This document shows, in pieces, positions 45,201-52,756 of a stretch of DNA of 64,000 bases. The notes below the pieces were generated by a model that made no database searches, was not told the DNA's origin, and saw nothing but the letters and a program-made list of their open reading frames with translations. Source of the stretch: Kaustia mangrovi (GTDB lineage Bacteria > Pseudomonadota > Alphaproteobacteria > Rhizobiales > Im1); assembly GCF_015482775.1 (NCBI RefSeq), contig NZ_CP058214.1:1116001-1180000 (forward strand). The letters run 5' to 3'. The first letter of the stretch is position 1; the number at the start of each line of letters is the position of its first letter. The position numbers and the translations under genes are program-made.

Positions 45201-45934
45201 GCATCTTCGCAGGGATCGACCTGCCCGTGCTCGACACGTTCCGCGTCGGCATTCTCGGCGGCTATTCCAACGCCCATTACGACGTCGACGACCGTCACTC
45301 CACGGCCAAGAGCGACGACTACTATCTGGGCCTCTATGGCGGTGGGGAATGGAACGGCTTCGGCATACAGATAGCGGGCAACTACATCTGGCACGACGTC
45401 TCCACGGCACGCTCGATTGCCTTCGCCGGCTTCTCCGACAGCCTGTCCGCCGACTACTGGGCGCACACCGCACAGGTCTATGGCGATATCGGCTACACGT
45501 TCGAACTCGACGGCATGGTGCTTGAGCCCTTCGGCGGACTTGCCTATGTGCATGTCAGCTCGGACGACTACGAGGAGAAGGGCGGCGCAGCCGCGCTGTC
45601 GGGTTCCGCCGACACGCTCAGCACGGTCTATGGCACGCTCGGCCTGCGCGGCGCGGTGGCCTTCCGGCTCGGCGACTTCGACATGACGGCGAGCGGGTCC
45701 GCTGGCTGGAGGCATTCCTTCAAGAAGCACCTGCCCTCGGCGAGCCATGCCTTCGACGGCAGCGGCGATTTCGACGTCTACGCCGCGGAAATTACCCGCG
45801 ACGCCGCCATTATCGAGGCCGGCCTCGACGCCGCGGTGACGGAGAACCTGGCGCTCGGCGTGGCCTATTCGGGTCTCTTCGGCAACGACATCGCCGATCA
45901 GGGAGTCCAGGGCAGCGTGAGCTGGAAGTTCTAA
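42248..45934 (+). CDS. Autotransporter (type Va secretion), large surface protein
   Basis: This is a 1228-residue self-exporting protein. The signal peptide (LLKLTCSTAALAATALTPAAA, cleavage after AAA) is short, not the extended type. The passenger (about 27-930) is a beta-helix of Gly/Thr/Asn repeats such as GDTVLGQ, GNLVIGG and the passenger-associated transport repeat TGTTVLTGENTYTGSTTIAR followed by GTLQLGDGG. A serine-rich linker leads to a C-terminal AidA/BrkA-type barrel of about 280 residues that begins near LDLWAHGFGSWGHVEDDG and ends in Phe (VSWKF). No protease triad or RGD is seen, so adhesion is more likely than enzymatic activity. The start is supported by GAGGGG before ATG. It is convergent with galE. 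Confidence 0.93.
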   Translation: MTFSRLLKLTCSTAALAATALTPAAAQNSWTGASSYHATCYSPGGSYYCPQSGDNDWHTGSNWSSGLPTAAQDVNIGLATQQFWSGSPQDRPVSHDSVVISSGKQGNAGNLTIGFSGGRALSGSFGAGQLDNSGTLVVTSDMVVGSTGHGTFGNAGTTTVGGNFIVGGQSKGMAASAGTISVGADTVLGQGSGAEGELAMFGGLDTAGNLVIGGSGDGLLLNGGDVTAGGDTVLGQNAGANGTATLTSGATLQTSGDMTVGHGGEGQLSIAVGAFVGTEGDTTLGTTGSGTVLNEGVMLNRGDLTVGEMGYGYIETSGPAAITTTEGDTALGSAATGTGIAIVSQGTMTNFGRLDVGLRGEGNLIVDQGGRVNNDTGVMAKEPGATAYAVVKGPDSLWNNNKSLTVASESGSAGVLVVNEGATVIVDHGVGQLTIAEHEGSIGILNIGAMSPEGQDYGVNPVVSTYLGGTDTDPTPRAPGIIEAALVQFGEGNGTVNFKHTGNEAFEYRFKPGFAGDGTVNHLAGFTVLDGDSSAFEGAANVSGGTMVVNNVLAGHVTVAPSATLRIGHEGGSRPGDGTTGHVVNDIVNNGLVQFNRSDEYVFSSIVSGTGDVEQIGTGTTVLTGENTYTGSTTIARGTLQLGDGGTTGSIDHTSGVTINTAGTLAFNRSDVKIFDRIIAGTGTIRQIGSGLTRLVADNSGFTGQTFVDRGTLSVNGTLGGTVNVNDGAKLEGLGTVGTTTVHSGATVAPGNSTDPGKTRIGTLSVQGHFTQKAGSVYQAEVLSTGPSDRIDVTGTATIADGTVLKLTKIDEPRYELEHRYTVLTAAGGVTGDYDLTGDTSVSTFYRVEDHYDANNVYLDVTQYRQFQEAGLTVNQINAATAAQELKSQRDPITDYPTNPLFRAIAYLQTDAEARDAFDQISGEIHASAQAGILEDSRFVREATGGRLRDAVHDEGLDLWAHGFGSWGHVEDDGNAARIDRRIGGIFAGIDLPVLDTFRVGILGGYSNAHYDVDDRHSTAKSDDYYLGLYGGGEWNGFGIQIAGNYIWHDVSTARSIAFAGFSDSLSADYWAHTAQVYGDIGYTFELDGMVLEPFGGLAYVHVSSDDYEEKGGAAALSGSADTLSTVYGTLGLRGAVAFRLGDFDMTASGSAGWRHSFKKHLPSASHAFDGSGDFDVYAAEITRDAAIIEAGLDAAVTENLALGVAYSGLFGNDIADQGVQGSVSWKF

Positions 45935-45949
45935 ATCAGCCCCGGGAGG

Positions 45950-45992
45950 CCGGGCGATCCCAGCCGATTGCAGTGTGATCTGGGCCGCCCGG
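45950..45992. terminator. Bidirectional hairpin between the autotransporter gene and galE
   Basis: CCGGGCG (45950-45956) pairs with CGCCCGG (45986-45992) and an inner CCCAG/CTGGG stem adds five pairs. It lies between two convergent stop codons with no T-run on either side. Confidence 0.5.
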
Positions 45993-46964
45993 TCAAAGCT
46001 TCCGTTCCCAGGCCAGCGCGCTCGACACGATGCCGTCGAGATCGTCGTGGATCGGTGTCCAGCCGAGGACCTCGCGGATCCGGTCCGCCCCCGCGATCAG
46101 CTCCGGCGCGTCGCCCGGCCGCCGCGGCGCGTCGCGCTTGTCGAGCGTGCAACCCGCAGCCCGCTCGACCGCATCGAGCACCTCGAGAACCGAGGCGCCA
46201 TGGCCGTAGCCGCAATTGAGCACGGCGCTGTCCCCGCCCGCGCGCAGATGGCGCAATGCGTCCCCATGGGCCCGGATCAGGTCGCTCACATGGATATAGT
46301 CGCGGATGCAGGTGCCGTCCGACGTGTCGTAGTCGCGCCCGTAGATCTCAAGGCCCGGCCGCTTTCCAAGCGCGGCCTCGCAGGCTACCTTGATGAGGTG
46401 GGTCGCCCTGGGCGTCGACTGGCCCGTGCGCCCCTTCGGATCGGCGCCGGCGACATTGAAATAACGCAGCGCCACATAGCTCAGCGGATGGGCGATCGCG
46501 GTATCGCGCAGCATCCATTCGGTCATGAGCTTCGAGGTGCCATAGGGCGAGATCGGCTGAAGCGGCGCGTCCTCCCCGACCGGCATCTCCCGGGCGATCC
46601 CGTAGACGGCCGCGGTCGAGGAGAAGATGAAATGCGGAACGCGGGCGCGCACGGCTTCCGCAATGAGCGTGCGCGAATTGACGGTATTGTTCAGATAATA
46701 GCCGAGCGGATCGGCGACGGAGTCCGGCACGACGATGGAGCCGGCGAAATGGATGACCGCATCGACGCCATAGTCCGCCATGAGCCGGGCGATCAGCGCT
46801 CCGTCGCCGACATCGCCCTCCACGAAGGCCGCCTCTTGCGGCACGGCCCGGCGAAAGCCGGTGGAGAGGTTGTCGACGACCACGACCTCCTCACCGGCCT
46901 CCAGAAGGTCGAGAACCATATGGCTGCCGATATAGCCGGCACCCCCCGTCACCAGAACCGCCAT
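45993..46964 (-). CDS. galE: UDP-glucose 4-epimerase
   Basis: This NAD-dependent enzyme interconverts UDP-glucose and UDP-galactose. It has 323 residues and is full length. The NAD site VTGGAGYIGSHM is at the N-terminus, FSSTAAVYG is the substrate-loop serine region, and the catalytic Tyr141 and Lys145 are in ISPYGTSKLMTEWML. LRYFNVAGADP and GRDYDTSDGTCIRDYIHV match the family. It diverges from galU across about 150 bases, giving adjacent control of UDP-glucose supply and epimerisation for surface polysaccharide. Confidence 0.96.
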   Translation of the reverse strand: MAVLVTGGAGYIGSHMVLDLLEAGEEVVVVDNLSTGFRRAVPQEAAFVEGDVGDGALIARLMADYGVDAVIHFAGSIVVPDSVADPLGYYLNNTVNSRTLIAEAVRARVPHFIFSSTAAVYGIAREMPVGEDAPLQPISPYGTSKLMTEWMLRDTAIAHPLSYVALRYFNVAGADPKGRTGQSTPRATHLIKVACEAALGKRPGLEIYGRDYDTSDGTCIRDYIHVSDLIRAHGDALRHLRAGGDSAVLNCGYGHGASVLEVLDAVERAAGCTLDKRDAPRRPGDAPELIAGADRIREVLGWTPIHDDLDGIVSSALAWERKL

Positions 46965-47117
46965 GTGCCTCTCCTGTTCTCGCCTGTCGGGCCCTTGCCC
47001 AATTTTCTCCTGTTTCGTGCATCAACCTTACGCCGGATTTCTTTCCTTGATGTAACCTGAGTTGGCTCGGGTTGCCCTTATTGTCCCAATCCTGGCGTTC
47101 TAAGAGGGAGACGCTTA

Positions 47118-48011
47118 ATGTCACGACCGATCAGGAAAGCCGTATTTCCGGTGGCTGGCCTCGGCACACGCTTCCTGCCCGCAACCAAGGCCATTCCGAA
47201 GGAAATGCTGCCGATTGTCGACCGGCCGGTCATCCAGATGGCCGTGGACGAGGCGCGCGAGGCGGGCATCGAGCATTTCATCTTCGTCACCGGCCGCAAC
47301 AAGGGCGTGATCGAGGACCATTTCGACAAGCAGTTCGAGCTCGAGACGACACTCGGCATGCGCGGCAAGGACAGGGAGCTCTCCGTTCTGGAGGCCGACC
47401 TGCCGAGCGCGGGCCAGACGAGTTTCACCCGCCAGCAGGAACCGATGGGTCTGGGCCATGCGGTCTGGTGCGCGCGCGAGCTGGTCGGCAACGAGCCCTT
47501 CGCGCTCCTGCTTCCCGACATGCTGATCCATGCCCAGCCGGGCTGCCTTGCCCAGATGATGGAGATCTACAACGCCCAGGGCGGCAATGTGGTCGCCGTC
47601 GAGGAGGTGCCCCACGAGGACGTGCACCGCTATGGCGTCGTCGACATCGCGGAGACGCTCGGGCCGAACGCCTACAAGATCGCCGGCATGGTGGAGAAGC
47701 CGAACCCGGCCTCCGCGCCGTCCAACCTGATCATTTCCGGCCGCTACATCCTCCAGCCGGAGATCTTCGAGCTTCTCGAAACCCAGTCGCCGGGCTCCGG
47801 CGGCGAGATCCAGATCACCGACGCGATGATCGCCCAGCTCGCCATGCAGCCCTTCTCCGCCCTCAGGTTCAAGGGCACCACCTATGACTGCGGCGACAAG
47901 GTCGGCTTTCTCGCCGCCAATGTGGCCTACGGGCTGGAGCGCAGCGATCTCGGCCCGGCCTTCCGGCGCGCGCTTCTGAAGATCCTGGAGCATAACGGCG
48001 AGCTCGTCTGA
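47118..48011 (+). CDS. galU: UTP-glucose-1-phosphate uridylyltransferase
   Basis: This enzyme makes UDP-glucose from UTP and glucose-1-phosphate. It has 297 residues. The nucleotide site VAGLGTRFLPATKAIPKEML is at the N-terminus, with IVDRPVIQMAVDEA, QEPMGLGHAVWCAREL, GVVDIAETLG and MVEKPNP following. A purine-rich ribosome site (AGAGGGAGA) precedes ATG. Its product is the substrate of the divergent galE product and a precursor of LPS and exopolysaccharide. Confidence 0.97.
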   Translation: MSRPIRKAVFPVAGLGTRFLPATKAIPKEMLPIVDRPVIQMAVDEAREAGIEHFIFVTGRNKGVIEDHFDKQFELETTLGMRGKDRELSVLEADLPSAGQTSFTRQQEPMGLGHAVWCARELVGNEPFALLLPDMLIHAQPGCLAQMMEIYNAQGGNVVAVEEVPHEDVHRYGVVDIAETLGPNAYKIAGMVEKPNPASAPSNLIISGRYILQPEIFELLETQSPGSGGEIQITDAMIAQLAMQPFSALRFKGTTYDCGDKVGFLAANVAYGLERSDLGPAFRRALLKILEHNGELV

Positions 48012-48048
48012 CCCCGCCCGCCCGATTGCACAAAGACAGCGCCACAGA

Positions 48049-49272
48049 TCAGCGCTGCAGCCTCATCCCGACCGTGACGCGGTTCTCCGTGTAGTCGCGG
48101 TCGGGAACCGAACTGTCGAACAGCGTGTAACGATAGCCCGCGACCAGCGCGATCTGCCTGTCGATGCTGTAGGAGAGACCGAGGGAAGCCTGCCAGGTCT
48201 CCTCGTCTATGCTCGCGCCCACATAATGGTCGAGTGCGTAGCTGAGCTCCCCCGTCGCCGTCAGATAGCGGCGCAGGCGGTGGCTCACACCGAGTGTCGC
48301 GGAGTGATAGCGCACGGCGGACGCATCCTCCAGGCTCGTCTCGTCGAGCCCGCTGTCCACGCTGAGCCGGACATCGGTCAGGCGCGTCGGGCGCCAGAGG
48401 AGCGAGCCGAAGAACCCGACGACATCGGCGGTCTTAAGCGCCGGGTCGTCATAGTCGCGCAGCTCGTAGCGCAGGCCTATCTCCCCGCTCCACAGCGAGG
48501 AGGGTTCCAGCACGATGCCCGCCGAAACGGAGACGCCTTGCGAATCGCGCCTCAGCCCGTTGCGGTCCGTCTTGTGGCTGTGAATGCGCGGGCCGTAACC
48601 CACCGCGATGAACGGGCGCACTGCCGGCGTGACGTCGTAGCCCACCCGAAGCTCGATCTCCGGCGCCATGTAGTCGCGGTCGGAATTGTCCTCCACCGAG
48701 CCGTCGCCGAGGTCCACATCGCCATAGCGGTACCAGTCTATGGTCCCGCGCAGGCGCGCCACGACGTGGCCCGGCCGGTAGGTCGTCCCCACCGAACCGC
48801 CGAAGGACTGATCCTGAACGCGCCCCACCGCACCGCTCGGCACATCGGCGGAGCCGGGATTCTCGTCGCTGAGGCTGTAGCGGGCCTCCGTCTCGGCGGA
48901 GAGGTCGCGCCGCACATCGAGCCTGAAAGCGCCGTTCAAAGAGACATCGTTGGTGTCCTCGTCGCTTTCCCTGGCATAGAGCACATGCTCGCTGTCGAGA
49001 TCGAAACTGAGGGAATGGCGCGACCAGCCGCTGCGCACCTTCAGTTCCGGCGCGATCCTCAGGCCGATATCGGACCGCCGGTCATCCGGGCTCTGGGCGA
49101 CATTGTCGGTGAATGCCGGCCCGGTCTCAATCGCGGGATAGACCGTGAAGCCACCGGCAGACAGGCCGGTCTGCTCATAGGCGCGGCCGCCCACCTCCTG
49201 CCCCGAGGCCGCAACGGGCAAAGCGAGCACGCACAGCAGGCTGGCTGCTCCGATGAAGCGGTCGTTGGCCAT
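48049..49272 (-). CDS. Outer-membrane beta-barrel protein (BBP2-like)
   Basis: This 407-residue exported protein has a signal peptide (IGAASLLCVLALPVAASG) and then alternating amphipathic strands to the end, for example FTVYPAIETGPAFTDNVAQS and EIGLRYELRDYDD, closing with RVTVGMRLQR. Such barrels recur beside polysaccharide genes, and galU/galE are adjacent, so a role in polysaccharide export or surface structure is possible. No enzymatic motif is seen. It is convergent with galU. Confidence 0.78.
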   Translation of the reverse strand: MANDRFIGAASLLCVLALPVAASGQEVGGRAYEQTGLSAGGFTVYPAIETGPAFTDNVAQSPDDRRSDIGLRIAPELKVRSGWSRHSLSFDLDSEHVLYARESDEDTNDVSLNGAFRLDVRRDLSAETEARYSLSDENPGSADVPSGAVGRVQDQSFGGSVGTTYRPGHVVARLRGTIDWYRYGDVDLGDGSVEDNSDRDYMAPEIELRVGYDVTPAVRPFIAVGYGPRIHSHKTDRNGLRRDSQGVSVSAGIVLEPSSLWSGEIGLRYELRDYDDPALKTADVVGFFGSLLWRPTRLTDVRLSVDSGLDETSLEDASAVRYHSATLGVSHRLRRYLTATGELSYALDHYVGASIDEETWQASLGLSYSIDRQIALVAGYRYTLFDSSVPDRDYTENRVTVGMRLQR

Positions 49273-49629
49273 GAGCTCCCGGTCGGCGGCTTGGACCGGC
49301 GCGCGGACGCGGCCGGAGCCATCGCAGGCATCCTTCCCTCTCTATCTCTCCCGCAGGCGCGCCCACCCGGCGCGGCATTGCTACCCGACCGTGTACGAAC
49401 ATGGTTAAGATGGCGTTTACTCCCTGTGCCGGAACGGGCACCGGCGCGGCGGACAGAATTGCGGTTTGATGTTGTCCGCGCGCCGCAGAACGGCTAGATC
49501 GTCCCCACGATCTGACGCACACTGGCGCTGGCGACGTCCGGCCCGGCGCCATCCGATCGGCTTCGGCTCCCGCGTCGGATACGCGCTTGGCCGACAGCAT
49601 TCCGTGAACCGACACGACAGCATCGAGAC
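49273..49629. other. Divergent intergenic region before kdsD
   Basis: This 357-base gap lies between the barrel gene (minus) and kdsD (plus). No gene, repeat or clear promoter could be supported; short frames here look like codon-bias artefacts. Confidence 0.4.
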
Positions 49630-50627
49630 ATGACCGAAACGGCCGCTTCCAAGGACCAGACCCGCCCCGCAGCCATCCAGTCGGCGCGCAAGGCGCTGGA
49701 TATCGAGACGGCCGGCCTGCGCGTCCTGTCATCCGCTCTCGACGGCCCGCTCGGCACGGCCTTCCAGGCCGCCGTCGCCACGATCCAGTCGGCGGCGGGA
49801 CGCGTCGTCATGGCCGGTATCGGCAAGAGCGGCCATATCGCCCGCAAGATCGCCGCGACACTTGCCTCCACGGGCACGCCCGCGCTCTATATCCATCCAA
49901 GCGAGGCCAGCCACGGCGATCTCGGCATGATCGCGCCCGAGGACGTGCTCGTGGTGCTGTCCAATTCCGGCGAGACGGCGGAGCTGAAGGACATGGTGGC
50001 CTATTCGCGGCGCTTCTCCGTGCCGCTGATCGCCATGACGGGCCGGCCCGACAGCACGCTCGCCAAGGGCGCGGATGTGGTGCTTGCCCTGCCCGAGCAC
50101 GAGGAAGCCTGTCCCATCGGGCTCGCGCCGACGACCTCCACCACCATGCAGCTCGCGCTCGGCGACGCGCTCGCCGTCGCGCTCCTGGAGGAGAAGGGCT
50201 TCACCGCGCAGGACTTCAAGCAGCTTCATCCGGGGGAAAGCTCGGCGCGCAACTCGCCTTCGTGCGCGACATCATGCACGGGGCCGGCGAGCTGCCGCTG
50301 GCCGACATCCACATGCCCATGTCCCAGGCGCTCGTGGTGATGACGCAGAAGAGCTTCGGCTGCCTCGGCATCGTCGACGACGAGGGGGCGCTCGCCGGCA
50401 TCATCACCGACGGCGACCTGCGCCGCCATATGAGCGGCGACCTCCTGAGCGCGCGCACCGGAGACATCATGACCCGCGACCCCCTGGTCGTCGGTCCCGA
50501 CGAGATCGCCTCCTCCGCCCTCAAGACGATCAACACGGCCAAGATCACGAGCCTGTTCGTGGTCGAGGACGGCAAGCCCGTCGGCATCCTCCATATCCAC
50601 GACTTGCTGCGCATCGGCGCGGGGTAA
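49630..50627 (+). pseudogene. kdsD: Arabinose-5-phosphate isomerase (KpsF/GutQ), frameshifted
   Basis: This gene makes D-arabinose 5-phosphate for the Kdo sugar of LPS. The first frame (49630 onward) has the intact SIS isomerase domain: AGIGKSGHIARKIAATLAST, IHPSEASHGDLGMI, LVVLSNSGETAELKDM and APTTSTTMQLALGDALA. After DFKQLHPG it goes out of frame. The second frame (from about 50236 to 50627) continues with VRDIMHGAGELPLADIHMPM and two CBS domains. The break is in five G at 50232-50236: six G would read HPGGKLGAQLAF and restore a normal product of about 332 residues. Because Kdo supply is usually essential, a base-call or assembly error is likely, unless another KpsF-family gene exists. Confidence 0.88.
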
Positions 50628-50633
50628 CGGCTG

Positions 50634-50653
50634 CGGCCCCTCGCACGGGGCCG
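50634..50653. terminator. GC hairpin between kdsD and hemH
   Basis: CGGCCCC (50634-50640) and GGGGCCG (50647-50653) form a 7-bp stem with a 6-nt loop between two convergent genes. There is no T-run. Confidence 0.4.
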
Positions 50654-50666
50654 GCCGGAACCCGAC

Positions 50667-51713
50667 CTACAGCCAGCCCTGCAGTTCCTCCCCGACGATC
50701 GTGCGCAGCATGCCGATCGAGGCGTCGCTGTCGTTGAGGCAGGGCACGAGAGTGAACTGCTCGCCGCCATTCTCGCGGAAGATCTCGCCGACCCCGATGG
50801 CGATCTCCTCCAGCGTCTCGACGCAATCGGCGGCAAAGCCCGGCGTGATGACGGCCATGCGCCGCACGCCGTTGCGTGCGAGCTCCTCCACGGTCTTGTC
50901 CGTATAGGGCTTGAGCCACTCAGCCCGCCCGAAGCGCGACTGGAAGGTGATCCGCAAGCGCTCTTCCGGCCAGCCGAGGCGCTCGCGCAGGAGCCTTGCC
51001 GTCTTCTGGCAATGGCAGTGATAGGGATCGCCCTTGAGGAAATATTCCTCCGGAAGCCCGTGGAACGAGGCGAGCACGATCTCCGGTTCCCAGTCGAGGC
51101 TTTCCAGATGCGCGGTGAGCGAGCCGGCCAGCGCATCGATATAGGCGGGGTGGTCGTGATAGGGCGGCACGGTGCGGATCGCCGGCTGCCAGCGCATCGC
51201 CTTCAGCGCGTCGAACGCCTTGTCGTTCGCCGTGGCGGTCGTGGAGGCGCTGTATTGGGGATAGAGCGGAAACAGGAGCACCCGGTCGCAGCCCTTCGCC
51301 TTCAGCGCATCGAGACGCTCGGCGATGGGCGGAAAACCGTAGCGCATCGCCCAGTCGACCTCCACGATATCGGTGTCGGCGAACAAGGCTGCGAGCTTTT
51401 CCGCCTGGGCCCGGGAAACGGTCTTCAGCGGCGACTCGTCGAGCTCGCGGTTCCAGATCTTCTCGTAGGCCTCCCCCGATTTCTGCGGACGGCGGGTCAG
51501 GACGAACAGGTTGAGAATGATCTGCCAGGCGACGGGGTTCATCTCGATGACCCGCCGGTCGCTCAGGAACTCCTTCAGATAGCGCCGCATCGGGCCGTAG
51601 GAGGTGCCCTCCGGCGTGCCGAGATTGATCAGGAGGATGCCGATCCGGCCGAAGCGCACTTCGGGGTGGCCCTCGGGCCAGGCGGTGGCTGGTCTGGACT
51701 GCTCGCGCGACAT
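50667..51713 (-). CDS. hemH: Ferrochelatase
   Basis: This last enzyme of haem synthesis inserts Fe(II) into protoporphyrin IX. It has 348 residues. Family marks are ILLINLGTPEGTSYGPMRRYLKEFL at the N-terminus, PLYPQYSASTTAT, the metal-site ASFHGLPEEYFLKGDPYHCHC and FQSRFGRAEWLKPYT. The catalytic histidine of FHGLP and the glutamate of DCVETLEEI are intact. ATG 51713 begins the conserved part; a start eleven codons earlier is unlikely. It lies 87 bases after the FecR-like gene on the same strand, probably with its own promoter. Confidence 0.96.
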   Translation of the reverse strand: MSREQSRPATAWPEGHPEVRFGRIGILLINLGTPEGTSYGPMRRYLKEFLSDRRVIEMNPVAWQIILNLFVLTRRPQKSGEAYEKIWNRELDESPLKTVSRAQAEKLAALFADTDIVEVDWAMRYGFPPIAERLDALKAKGCDRVLLFPLYPQYSASTTATANDKAFDALKAMRWQPAIRTVPPYHDHPAYIDALAGSLTAHLESLDWEPEIVLASFHGLPEEYFLKGDPYHCHCQKTARLLRERLGWPEERLRITFQSRFGRAEWLKPYTDKTVEELARNGVRRMAVITPGFAADCVETLEEIAIGVGEIFRENGGEQFTLVPCLNDSDASIGMLRTIVGEELQGWL

Positions 51714-51800
51714 AGCGAAACCGACTCTTGTGATGTCGGCCCTCACACTACACAGGAGCCGCCCATCATTCCATCCCGGCCATGCCGCCTCTCCCGGACA

Positions 51801-52736
51801 TCAGCATTCGTAATAGTCGTTGCATTTGCCGCCGAAGAAATCCGGGATATTGGAGTCGAAAATCTCCTCGTTGCGCGGATCGGGGAACACGTCCGTATCC
51901 GGCGCCGGTGTGTTGAACTTGTCCTGCCCGCTCAGCTTGCTGCCGGGCTCGTCGCCGCCATAGGGGTTCACGCCGGGGCCTGAGGGCGTGGAGCGCAGCC
52001 AGCGGTCGAAATAGACCGCCATGTCGGGCGTCAACTTGAAGGGCCCGACGGGCGCCCTGCCCGGCGCCGGGACGCAGGCGGCAAAGCCCGGCTCGGCGAG
52101 CTCGACTTCCCCGTTGGCGCTCGACAGGACGATGCGGGCACGCTTGTCGAAGCTGTTTCGCCGGGGCCCCGGCCCGCGCGAGACGACAAGGCTCGCACCG
52201 TTCGGATCGAACGGCCCCTGAACGCCCGCCGTCCGGCACAGCCTGACCGCATCCTCGCCCACCGCGCCTTCGCCGATGGTTCCGCGAATGCCGATGGTGG
52301 AGGCCGGCGTCTTCAGCGACACGTTGGAGGGGTTGGCCGTGCCGATGCGGCCCGTGATGAAGCGGAACGCACCCTTGGTAATGGTCGCGGCCACCTCGCC
52401 GAGCGAGGTGGAGGGATCGTAGACGAACTCGTCTATGGTCATCCGGCAGTTCTGGCCGACGGTGAAGACCGTCTCGTCCAAGAGCAGGATCTGCAGCGCG
52501 GACTGGCGCAGCGTCTCCACCACGTCGCCGGAATAGACCTCCTCGCTCACCTGCGCGCGGCGCTTGTTCTCGTCGCGCGCGCCGGTCACGAACACCTCGC
52601 CGCGCACGGCGGCGTTCACGCCGACCTGCGGCGCGGCATTCGCCTCCATCGCGGCGAGCGACACACCGGTTAGCAGAAGGCCGACGGCGAGGATCCCCGA
52701 GCGTGCCCGCCTGACCTGTTTTCGCTTCGGCTCCAT
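51801..52736 (-). CDS. Exported FecR-domain protein
   Basis: This 311-residue protein has a signal peptide (RSGILAVGLLLTGVSLAAMEANA). The FecR domain covers about 40-200: VRGEVFVTGA, SGDVVETLRQSALQILLLDE, TVFTVGQNCRMTIDEFVYDP, GAFRFITGRIG and LKTPASTIGIRG. No transmembrane anti-sigma arrangement and no sigma factor gene accompany it, so it is not a classic FecR anti-sigma regulator. The C-terminus ends in FFGGKCNDYYEC. The gene follows the TPR-barrel gene by 20 bases, and the CHASE2 cyclase gene diverges from that pair. FecR, outer-membrane barrel and CHASE2 cyclase genes are known to occur together in alphaproteobacteria, but their joint function is unclear to me. ATG 52736 is used; a longer upstream frame lies inside the other gene. 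Confidence 0.85.
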   Translation of the reverse strand: MEPKRKQVRRARSGILAVGLLLTGVSLAAMEANAAPQVGVNAAVRGEVFVTGARDENKRRAQVSEEVYSGDVVETLRQSALQILLLDETVFTVGQNCRMTIDEFVYDPSTSLGEVAATITKGAFRFITGRIGTANPSNVSLKTPASTIGIRGTIGEGAVGEDAVRLCRTAGVQGPFDPNGASLVVSRGPGPRRNSFDKRARIVLSSANGEVELAEPGFAACVPAPGRAPVGPFKLTPDMAVYFDRWLRSTPSGPGVNPYGGDEPGSKLSGQDKFNTPAPDTDVFPDPRNEEIFDSNIPDFFGGKCNDYYEC

Positions 52737-52756
52737 CGTTCGCGCTCCTGTCCGCC

